A DNA stretch of 64,000 nt from JALHMI01 sp964598535 (GTDB taxonomy: Bacteria > Planctomycetota > Planctomycetia > Pirellulales > PALSA-1355): assembly GCA_964598535.1 (NCBI GenBank), contig CAZRCI010000002.1:62001-126000 (forward strand). Reading direction: 5' to 3'. A program made the position numbers and the translations under genes. Shown piece after piece: positions 49,401 through 61,400 of this stretch. Within the stretch, counting starts at the first letter, position 1. Each line of letters starts with the position of its first letter. Below the pieces are notes generated by a model. The model worked only from the letters and a program-made list of their open reading frames with translations. It did not search any database and was not told the DNA's origin.

Positions 49401-52400
49401 CGATCGCCAACCAGCCCCCCAGCTTCACCAAGGGGCCCGATCAAACCGTTCACGAAAACAGCGGGCTGCACGCCGTCGCCGCCTGGGCCACCGAGATCTC
49501 GCCCGGCCCGGCCGGCGAAGCGGACCAATCGCTCACGTTCCTGGTGACCACCGATCATCCCGAGTACTTCGAAGTCGCTCCGGCAATCGCCCCCAACGGC
49601 ACGCTCACCTACACGCCGGCCATCAACGCCGTCGGCACGGCGCTGGTCACGGTCCGGTTGCAGGACAATGGCGGCACCGCCAACGGCGGCGTTGATACTT
49701 CGCCCGCACAAACGTTTTCGATCGTGATCGAGCCCTGCGCGTTCGACGATCACTTGACCGATTGGACCGTCACCCAGGATGGCGGCACCGCCGCCGGCCA
49801 AGGAACGGTTACCGCAGACGATTGCGAGGCGCTGCTCCGCGAGGGAGATTCGTTCGTCGTCACGCTCGCGCAAACGTTCGTTGTGCCGGCGGGGGCCGCT
49901 TCGCTCAGCTTCGAGTACGCGGCCCTCAACTTCGACACCACGAGCACGGGGCTCATCAAGGACGCCTTTGAAGCGGCGCTGGTCGATTCCACCGGGGCTT
50001 CGCTGGTTCCCACCCACGCCAGCGGTCCCCAGGTCGACGCTTTCTTCAACGTCACCGAAGGCGTCGGCATGGCGCTCGGTTCCGGCGTGACCGTCGTCGG
50101 CAACGTGGTGACCGTGAGCCTGGCGGGCATCGCGGTCGGAACCCACGCGCGGCTGCTGTTTCGACTGGCCAACAACGACACCGACGACAACACCTCCGTG
50201 CGGATCGTGGACGTCGCACTCCCTGCGGGCGCCACGCTGCCGGCCCAAAATTCCACCGCCAAGTTTTTCGTGGTCGACGCGCAGGCCGAAGCGGTCTTTC
50301 GCTACGGAGTGACCGGAACCACCCAGGGAGATTTCACGACCCATGCCGCCAGCCTCGCCTTGCGCGGCATCGCCAGCTCGGCCGCGGGCGACGTGCTGTG
50401 GACGATCGACGGAGCCAGTCACACGGTCGCCATCTACGGTCCCGGCGGCGCGCGGCTGGGCGCCTGGCAAGCGGCCGGCCTCGATTCGCCCGAGGGAATC
50501 ACCGTCTGGCAAGACGACGTGTGGATCGTCGATCGCGCGCTCGACCAGGTGCTGCTCTTCAGCGGCGCCGCCTCCCGGCGCACCGGCACGATCGAGCCGA
50601 CAAGCTCCTTTGCCCTGGCCGCAGGGAATACCAACCCCTCGGACCTGGTGACCGACGGCACCACGATCTGGGTCACCGACGACGCGGCCGACAAAGTGTT
50701 CGTCTACACCGTCGCGGGCGATCTCGTGGGAAGCTGGGCCCTCGACGCGGCCAACAGCGATGCTTCCGGCATCACGCTCGATCCGACCGGCGCGGCGAGC
50801 GACCTGTGGACCGTCGATCGCGTCGATGGCCTCGTCTATCGCTACGCGGATGCCCGCGGCCGGTTGGACGGCAGCCAGAATGCGGCCGATACCTTCACAC
50901 TCGTTGCCGGCAACATCGGGCCGGAGGGGATTGCGGATCCGCCGGTGCGCGAACCAACGATCAATACAATTGGCGCTCAAATTGAATGGGCAAAATATGA
51001 GTTTTTACTTCTACCTAACTCACGCGAAATAATAAGCACTCCGGCTGTCATTGACGTCAACGGTGACTCTGTTCCCGACATCATATTCACGGCATATACC
51101 GGAGGAGAATCAACACTCACTACCGGAGCCACAATTCGAGCACTCGATGGTCGAACGGGAGATGAATTATGGGCAGTGTCATCATCGCCGGTTCCAATTG
51201 ACGGCGCATCCCAGGTCGCAGTGGGCGACATCGACCTCGACGGAAGTGTTGAAATTATAGTTCTGGGATCGCCGAACCGAGTCCTAGCTTTTGAACACGA
51301 CGGCACGTTCAAGTGGGTATCGCCTGCCATTCCTGGAGCCTCTCAACTGACCGCTGGAGGCGCAACACTCGCAGATCTTGATGGAGATGGAACTCCGGAG
51401 ATTGTGATCGGTGCCACCGTGCTTAATGCTGCTGACGGTTCGATCCGTTGGACGGCTGATCGCCAGCTAGGAAATGGAATTGGTACGAATAGCCAGGGGC
51501 CTCTTTCTATTGTGGCGGACATCGATCGCGATGGAATACCCGAGGTGATTGCGGGAAAAAGCGTGTTTCGCGCCGACGGGACATTTCTCTGGAATGCAAG
51601 AACTCCTCAAGGAACGCTCATTTCCGATGGATTCCCCGCTATTGCCAATTTAGATGATGACGCATTTCCAGAAATCGTACTGGTGGCAAATGGCAAAGTG
51701 TATGTGATCGATCACGATGGAGTCGCAAAGAACGAAGGGGTTGCAATCCGCGGTGGTGGACGTGGAGGGGCCCCGACCGTGGCTGACTTTGACGGTGATG
51801 GTGAACCCGAGATTGGTGTGGCGGGCGGAAGGTTTTATGTTGTTTTTGAAACGGACGGGACTGAGCGTTGGTACAGTCCGACTCAAGATCAGTCCTCGAA
51901 TGTGACCGGCTCATCGGTCTTTGATTTGGATGGTGATGGCACAGCAGAGATTCTCTACGCGGACGAACTGTTCTTTAGAATTTACCAAACGACCAGTTCT
52001 AACGACTTAGAGACGATCTACGAACTGCCAAAAAGCTCTGGAACTTCGCAGGAATATCCGATCGTTGCTGACGTAGATGGCGACGGGAGCGCCGAAATTG
52101 TTCTCGTCGCAAACACTAGGGGCAATTTTGGCCCAGACCAAGGAATCATTGTTATCGGAGGCCCAGACAATCATCCCTGGCAGGCCACCCGTCCCATCTG
52201 GAATCAGCATTCCTACCATATCACCAACGTCAATGACGATGGCACGATTCCTCGTGTCGAACTGAATAGCTGGGAGCTCTACAACAACTATCGTCGCAAT
52301 CAACAGATCACGGGCACGGCGATTTTTCCGCCCACGATTAGCGCTTCGGCGCCGACTGCCAGCAGTGCGGTCGGAAGCACCGTCGTGCTTACCGGGCGCG

Positions 52401-55400
52401 GGGCCGCGAACGGCAAGCTGCCGACCGGCTCGGCGAACCGTATCGTCTCCGTCGAGCTGAACGGCACGGCGGTCGACGTGCTCGACGCGAACGGCAATTT
52501 CTTTGCCGCCGTCCAGGTGCTCCCTGGCGAAAACCGTTATCGCTTCACCGCCTATGACGCCGTCGGCCAAACGGTTTCCACCGAGGTGGTTGTCACCGGC
52601 ACGCAAGCGACGGCCGCGGTCGACTTCTCGCGCTACGCCGACATCACTGGCAGCTTTAGCGGGGTGTATGGGCGGACGTCGTTCAAGGAGGAGGGGGATT
52701 TGCTGCTGGTCGAGCTGGCCACGCGGAATGACGGGGCGTTCGCCACCGACGTGCCGCTGCTGGTGGGCGTCAAGAATCTGCGGACGCGCGGCGGCGGGCT
52801 GCCGACGGTCTCGCTCGTGGGGGCCGACGGCGTGCTGCCGGACGGCACGCCGTACTTCGACTTCAGCCAGTACGTCGCCGACCGCCGGCTCGGCCCGGGC
52901 CAGGCGACCGACAGCCCGGTGATCACGTTCCACAACCCCGGCCGCGAGCGGTTCGATTACGACCTGGTCTTCTACGGCCGGTTGAACCAGGCCCCCGTCA
53001 TTACGTCGGTGCCCGACGTCGAGGCGCTGATCGGCAAACCCTACACCTACCCGGTCACCGCCACCGACGAAGACGGCGACGCGCTCACCTACCGCCTGCT
53101 GGAAGCCCCCGCCGGCATGGCCATCGCCGCCGCGACGGGCCTCATCACCTGGACCCCCACCGCCGCCCAGCAAGGCAACCACACCGTCGTCGTCCAAGCC
53201 GACGACCACCGCGGCGGCACCGCCGAGCAGCGCTACACACTGTCCGTCATCCCCGCCCCACCGAATCGCCCCCCGGTGATCACCAGCGTGCCGGTGACGA
53301 TCGCGAAGGTGGCAGAAATTCTGGGCGAAAATGAAGAGTTGGTTGACCTTTCCACCTGGGAGGCATTCACGTTTGTAGGAACAGAGGGTAACGGAGTTGG
53401 TACTAGCGTGCCCGGCAACTGGATCGTCGATGCTTCCAGGACTTTTGTCGAACAACGCAATAATGCGGATGCGTCGGTTTTTCTCAGTGATTTTGAAGTC
53501 GACCGACAGACAATTCGTGGTTCGTTCCGTGTCAATGATACGGGACTAGCCGGATTCGTTGACAACGACTTTATTGGCTTTGTGTTTGCCCATCAAAGCG
53601 AAAATCAATTCTATCTCTTTGATTGGAGATCAGCATCTGAAAACAGCCAAGGCAGCATTGGCCTGCGTGGAATGTCAGTGAAGGTCGTCGATATTGAAGC
53701 TCCGTATACCACCCGCGACTTCTGGCACACCAACGGCAATGGTGACCGTGTTCAAACGCTATATCACAACGACATTGGCTGGAAGAACTTCACCGACTAC
53801 CGCTTTCAGCTTGATTTCGTCAGTGGCAGTTTTGTGATCAAGGTGTGGGAACTCTTACACGATGGCAGAGAGGCGTTGCTCGCAGACTTCGCGTTGGCCG
53901 ACGACACCTACGCTTCAGGTAAGTTCGGCTTTTATAACTATTCGCAAGGGCAGGTTCAGTATCGAGGCTTTACGCGGACTGCACAGACCTCGCAAACGTA
54001 TCGCTACCAAGTCGAAGCCATCGATCCCGACCACGATGCGCTCACCTATGCATTGACGACCAATCCCGACGGCATGGCGATCAACGCGCAAACCGGCCTG
54101 ATCTCCTGGGGCCCGACCGCCGAGCAGGTGGGCAATCACCGGGTCGTGGTCGAAGTCACCGACGGCCGCGGCGGCATCGCCACGCAAGAGTTCATCGTCT
54201 GCGTCGAAGACCCGAACGGAACGATGGAGACGCTGCACGTGGTCGATCTGGTAGTCGAGGCCGTCGATACGTCCGCCGTAGTCTACGACGCACAGCTTTT
54301 ATTGGTATCGGGTAAAATTGCCGCGACTATCGTCAATCGTGGACCAAATTCGACTCCGGCGGCGTTTACAGTTTCGTTCTTCGAAGACCGCAACCACGAT
54401 CGACAATACGATCCAACGGTCGACGTTCTGCTTGGTTCAACCAATGTGCGGCGTCAATTGGATAGCAGGGAAATTGTCTCCGTTGAGGCATTGCTATCCG
54501 GCTTCGTGCAGTTCGCCGGTTCGCCGATTTACGCCTTCGTGGACAGTACGAACGCCATTGACGAAACCGACGAGACAAACAACACCGGTCGCGACCTGCA
54601 CGAGTTCATTCCGACTCCGGGTAGTTTTAACCCTGTGGTCGAATGGTCGAAGTCGACGTTTAGCGTGCTGCCGTCGTCGAACCAGGTGATGATGACGCCC
54701 GCCGTGATCGATCTGAATGGCGACGGTATTCCGGACATCGTGTTCAGTACATTTACAGGCACCACCCCAAGCAATGCCAATTCGTCGGATGGACGCCTTC
54801 GTGCGATTAGCGGCGACGATGGTAGGGAACTCTGGACCGTAACCGATTCTCAATACCGTGTATTGGGCACTGCGGGACTTGCGGTTGCCGACATCGACGG
54901 CGATGGTCTGGCCGAAATTGTCGCCGTATACACCACTCAGGACCGACTGATTGCCTTCGAGCATGACGGCACTTTCAAATGGCTATCCCCGACGATCTGG
55001 GGCGGTGTGGTGGTAGGTGGTCCAGCGCTGGCTGATCTGGACGGTGACGGGACGGTCGAGATCATCATCGGCGGCACCGCATTGAACGCGAATGGTAGCA
55101 TCCGCTGGCAAGGGAACGCCGCCGGCGGCCTGGGACGTGGGGACAACGGTGGGGGACCACTATCTTTCGCCGCCGATCTCGACTTGGACGGGGCCTTGGA
55201 AGTCGTCGCCGGTCGATCCGCCTACCGTGCCGATGGTTCGCTCTACTGGAACGCTCCGATCAACGACGGATTTCCAGCGATCGGAAATTTTGACGACGAC
55301 GACTATCCGGAGATCGTCGTGGTCGCCAATGGGCAAGTTTACATCCTTGAACACGACGGACAGATCAAGCGCGGCCCCGTGGCGATACCAGGGGGCGGAC

Positions 55401-58400
55401 GCGGCGGCGCTCCCACGATTGCCGACTTCGACGGCGACGGCCTTCCCGAGATTGGCGTTGCTGGCGCCACCCGCTATGTCGTCTTTGAGCGCGACCTGAC
55501 CGTTAAGTGGTCGGTTCCCATTCAAGACGCAACTTCGCATGTTACCGGCTCGTCGGTTTTCGACTTCGAAGGAGACGGTAAAGTCGAGGTGCTATACGCC
55601 GATGAGTTGGCGTTGCGGATTTATCGGGGTGAAGATGGTGCCGTGCTCTATACATTCCCCCGTGGATCGAGCACCGCCTACGAGATGCCCTTGATCGTCG
55701 ACGTGGACGGTGATGGAAACGCTGAGATCGTGGTTATCGCGAATACGTACCGTTTCAACGTCCAAGGCCGTACCGGCATCTATGTCATCGGCGACTTGAA
55801 CGATAGCTGGGTACCGACGCGGCAGATCTGGAACCAGCATGCCTATTCGGTTACCAACATCAACGACGACGGCACCATTCCGGCTTATCCCGAGCCAAGC
55901 TGGCTCGCGCATAATTCGTTTCGCTTGAATGTGTTGCCCGAGGCTGCTTCAGCCCGATTGGCCCCCGATCTGACTGCATCGTGGCTGAGAGTCGAACCGA
56001 ATGGGACGGATTTCCAGCTCACCGCACGAATCGGCAATGGTGGATCAATCTTTTCACCAACGGGGGTTTCGATAGCGTTCTATAACGGCGATCCGGCCGG
56101 CGGCGGTACGTTGCTGGGAACAACTAAAGTGGGACGTTTGGAGCCTGGGCGTTTCGAGGACATTTCAATCATTGTTCCTGCGGACGGCACCACCGATGTC
56201 TGGATCGTCGCCGATGATGACGGTACGGGCCGCGGCACGGTCAGCGAGAGCAATGAACTGAACAACGTGCTGCACGCAGGGCTGGCCTTACAGCCAATCA
56301 ATCAGCCGCCAATCATCACGTCAACACCGGCGTCAGGCGCCATCGAAGGCCAACTCTACACCTATCTCGTGGTGGCGGAAGACCACGATGGCGACCTGCC
56401 GATTGCCTATAACTTGCACATTGCCCCGACCGGCATGCAAGTCGAACCAACCACCGGGGCGATCTCCTGGGTGCCCGGTGCCGGTGACGCAGGCGTTCAT
56501 CCTGTCCAAGTGCTCGCGACCGACGCTTGGGGCGGGCGCGCCATTCAAGTTTTCTCGCTCCTGGTTGCCGGTGCGCTCAATTCGCGGCCCGCGATTACGT
56601 CCGACCCGCTTCATACCACTACCTTGGGAGAATTTTATCGTTACGAAGTCGTCGCCACCGATGCCGAAGACGACGATCTTTCCTATTCCCTGATTGTTGC
56701 GCCATCTGGCATGCGTATCTACGCGGAGTTTGGCATCCTCGAATGGACTCCGTTGCGTGAGCAAATTGGTATCCACGAGGTCACGATCCGAGTCGATGAT
56801 GGCCAAGGCGGCGTCGATGTGCAGCAGTTCACGCTAACGGTCATCGCGCCGAACACGGCGCCGCTATTCACTTCGGTTCCGGCCACTCAAGCGGTGCAGA
56901 ACCGCCCGTTCGTTTACGAGATTGCCGTGCAAGACGCCGATGGCGAACTGATCACGGTCTCTCTGGAACCGGGTTCGGTTGGCACGCTGGTGGCCGAGGA
57001 GGTTCGCGGGCCGAACGACGAACCGCTGCAAACGCGCTACCGGTTGGAATGGACCCCTTCGGCCGACGACGTCGCGGCCGGTTCGCGGACGATCTCGCTG
57101 CGGGCCACCGACGCCCGCGGTGCAAGCGTCGTGCAAACCGTCGCGGTCAACGTCGTGGCCACGGCGCCGAACGTCGCTCCGCAGATCACCTCGACGCCGC
57201 GGATCGTCGCCCGGCCCGGCGTGCAGTACGGGTATGCCGTGATCGCCACGGACGCCAACGCCGATCCGCTGACCTACGCGCTCGATCCCGCCGAGCATCC
57301 GGCCGGCATGACCATCTCGGCCGCGGGCGTCATCCGCTGGACCCCGCCGGCGGGACTCTTTGGAGAGCACCCGGTGCGCGTGCTGGTGAGCGACGGCCTG
57401 GCCACGGCGACGCAGCAGTTCACGATCACGATCGCCTCGCAAGCCGACAACCGCGGCCCGGCGATCGTTTCCAACCCGCCGCAAGCGGGACGCCACGACA
57501 AGGAATACGTCTACGACGCGGTCGCGGCCGATCCCGACGGCGACCCGGTGGCCTGGTCGCTGGACGCGGCCCCCATCGGCATGTCGATCCATCGAGAAAC
57601 CGGCGCCATCCGCTGGACGCCGAGAGAAGACCAGATCGGCACGCACCAGGTGGTGCTGCGCGCCACCGATCCGCTGGGCGCGTCGACCGTGCAGAGCTTT
57701 ACGATCGAAGTCAACTGTGCCAACACGCCGCCGCTGATCCTGTCGACGCCGCCGACGGAAGCGGCCGTGGGCGAGACGTATTTCTACGGCGTGCGGGCGA
57801 TCGATCCGGACGGCGACCGGGTCGCGCTGTCGCTGGTGAGCGGTCCGCAGGGAATGACGATCAGCCCGACTGGCCTCATCCGCTGGACGCCGGGCGCCGC
57901 CGACAACAATGAATCGCGCCCCGTCGTCGTGCGGGTGGACGACGGGGACGGCGGGTTCGCGATGCAACAGTTCGAGATCGTGGTGAGCGATGCCACCAAT
58001 CTCAACCGCGCGCCGACGATCACATCGACACCGGTGTTCAGCGTCACGATTGGAAATATTTACGATTATCTGGTGACCGCCGTCGACTCGGATGGGGATA
58101 CGCTGACCTACCGTCTGCTCGTAAGTCCCGACTGGATGAGTATCGATCCGCAAACTGGTGCGATCACCGGAACGCCGACCGCCGAGGGAGTGGAATCGGT
58201 CGTCGTCGAAGTGAGCGACGGCACGGCGAAGACGACGCAAGGATTCGCGCTGAACGTCCGCCTCAATCAAGCCCCCACCATCAGCTCATCTCCCGTGACC
58301 GCGGCCATGGTCGGGGGCATCTATCGCTACACGGTCAAGGCCGCGGACCCGGACGGCGATCCCCTCACCTACGCGCTGCTCCCCGGCGCGCCCGCGGGCA

Positions 58401-61400
58401 TGACGATCGACGGCTTCGGCCGCATCGTGTGGAACGTGCCGAGCGATTTCAACGCCGGCCTGCCCGCGGGGCAATCGCGGACAGCGGACGTGAAGATCCG
58501 CGTGAGCGACCCGCGCGGAGCCGCGGCGACGCAGGACTTTACGATCGCGGTGGCTCCCGACGCTCAGGCCCCGCAAGTCGTGCTGCAAATTCAAGCGGGG
58601 AGCCGCAGCTTTACGGGCAGCGCGGAGATTGATCTGGGCGCGACGGCCACGATCGTCGTGACGGCCTACGACAACGTGGGCGTGACGTCGCTGGTGCTGG
58701 AGATCGACGGCCAGATCGTGCCGCTCGACGCCCAGGGGCGTGCCACGATCACCGCCGAGACGCTGTTCGATAAGCAGCTTGTCGCCAGGGCCCGCGACGC
58801 GGCCGGGAACGAAGGAACGGCCAGCGGCACGTTGCGCGTCGCCACCTCGGGGAGCCGCAATCGCCCGAACGTGAGCGATCCGACGCTGCCGCCGCATCCC
58901 GGCTTCGCCGCCGGAGACACGCGCGAGCCGATCGTTACGATCACGAGCCCCGCGTTCAACGCGTCGGTCACGAACCTGACGCCGATCATCGGCACGATCG
59001 ACGATCCGGAAGACAACCTCTGGTACTGGCGCGTCTACACGGCCCGGTTCGACCAGCTCGACCTGACGCAGATCGACATCAACGACCCTGACCTGAAGAT
59101 GATTGCCCAGGGCACCCAGGAGATCCACGCCGGGGAGATCGCCAAGTTCGATCCTTCGGCCTTCTCGAACGATCCGTATGCCATTCTCGTCGCCGCGTTC
59201 GACGTGAACGGCCGCGGCTACGTCGCCGCGACGGTCGTGACCATCGAAGGGAACGTCAAGCTGGGCGCGTTCCGGCTGGAGTTCACCGATCTGTCGATTC
59301 CGCTGGCGGGGATTCCGATCAGCGTCACCCGCGTCTACGATACGCACGACGCCAGCCGCCAGGGAGATTTTGGCTACGGCTGGACGCTGGGCGTGAAGGA
59401 CGCCCGCATTCTGGAAGTGGGGGCGATTGGCGACGGCGGCGGCTTCGATCCCGGCGCGAATACCTTCGTGCCCGGCAAGACCAAGGTCTACATCACCAAT
59501 CCCGCGGGCCAGCGCGTCGGCTTTACGTATCAGGAGCGGCTTACTTCGGGAGGCTTCTTCGGCGCGGTCTTCGAAGCCTACTTCGTGCCCGACCCGGGCG
59601 TTTACGACAAGCTCACGATCGACGATCCGCAGGTGTTCCGCGGCGGCATTCTGGGCGCGTTCGGCGAAGGGATCAATCCCGACGTCTACACGCTGACCAC
59701 GGCCGACGGCACCCGGTATCGCTACAATCAGCACACGGGCCTGCAATCGATCACCGACCTGAGCGGCAACGTCGTGACGTTTACGAGCGCGGGGATCAAG
59801 CATTCCTCGGGCGTGGAAGTGAAGTTCGTCCGCGACAACCGCGGGCGAATCACCGAGATCATCGACCCGGCCGGCAACAAGCTGCTATACGGCTACAACG
59901 CGGCGGGGGATCTGGTCTCCTTCACGTCTCAAACACAACTCACCACCACGTTCAAATACCATGCGGCCCAGGCCCACTATCTCGACGAGATCGTGGACCC
60001 GCTGGGCCGGCGCGCCGTCAAGACGGAATACGACGACCAGGGCCGCATCCTGCGCGTCATCGACGCGGCGGGCAACGTCGTCGAGTACGATCATAGCCTG
60101 GAAGGCTTCGAGCGCATTCGCGACGCGGCCGGCAATTGGACGGCGCTCAAGTACGACAACTACGGCAACGTCGTCGAAGAACGCCGCGGCGAGCACGTCG
60201 TCACCCTGCCCAGCGGCGGCGAGCAGACCGCGTACGACTCGATCGTACGCACCCAGTACATTCACGAACGGGACGGCGTCAAGTCGCCCAATCGTGATAA
60301 GGAATGGCAGGTCACGCAGGTTTATCTCGATGTCCTGGGCAACACGGTCAAGGAAGTCACGACCGAATACGATTACGACGCGCGCGGCAACGTGGTGAAG
60401 GTTACCGACGTGGTGGGCGGGCAGACGCTCGTTCGTGAGTTTGCCTACGACGCAAAGAACAACGTCACCCGCGTCAAGGACGAACTCGGCAGGCAGACGC
60501 TCTTCACCTACGACGCAAAGGGCAACCTGCGCGAAGTGGTGAACGCCGAAGGCAACAAATCCCTCACCGCCTTCGACGGCCAAGGGCGCGTCACCAGCTA
60601 TACCGATTTCAACGGCAACGTGACCACCTTCGTCTACGCGGGGAGCCAGTCGCAGCCGAGCGAGATTCGCAACCCCGGCCATACCGACGCCGCGCCGAAC
60701 GCCCGCAAGTTCGAGTACAACGCCTTTGGCCAGACGACGAAGATCACCGATGAAGAAGGAATCGTCACCGAATACCACTACGACAACGCCGGCCGGTTGA
60801 CCTACGAACGGATCGGCGCCGACGCTCCGGTGCGCTCCATCTATCAAGGGCAGAATCTTTCCCGGCGAATCGTCGCCCGCAGCGAGGTCGAATCGGGTGC
60901 GAGCGACATTGTGACCGAGTACGGCTACTACGACAACGACCTGCTCCGGTTCGAAATCGACGCTCTGGGCGCGGTCACCGGCTACGAGTACGACGCTAAC
61001 GGCAACCGCACGTTCCTGGGCCGCTGGAATACGAAGGCCGATTACGATGCCGACGTGGCCGCCAAGGCCGCCAGTCCGGCGACGGTGTTCGCCGGCCGCT
61101 ATCCGCGGGCGACGTTCGAGCACGTTTTTGTCTACGACCGGCTCAACCGGCTCGACTACGAAATCGACGACGTGCAGCTCGCCCTGGCCGAGCAGGGAGG
61201 AATCCCGCTCGACCAGATCACGGTCCGGCTCGACTACGATTACGACTCGGCCGGCAACCGCACCGAGGTCGTCGACCGCAACGGCCGCAAGCGCACGTTC
61301 GAGTACGACGAGCGGAACCGGATGATCGCCGAGTTCTGGTGGCAGTTCGACGTCACGAGCGGCCAGGAGGAAGTGATCCGCTCGTTCACCTGGCAATACT

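Noticed and set aside
47900..50980. Long minus-strand open frame of 1026 codons opposite the giant gene
   Set aside because: It mirrors the codon bias of the plus-strand gene; its sequence is low in complexity and rich in R, G, D and V, with no family pattern. The same holds for 58286-59803 and 59885-61852.
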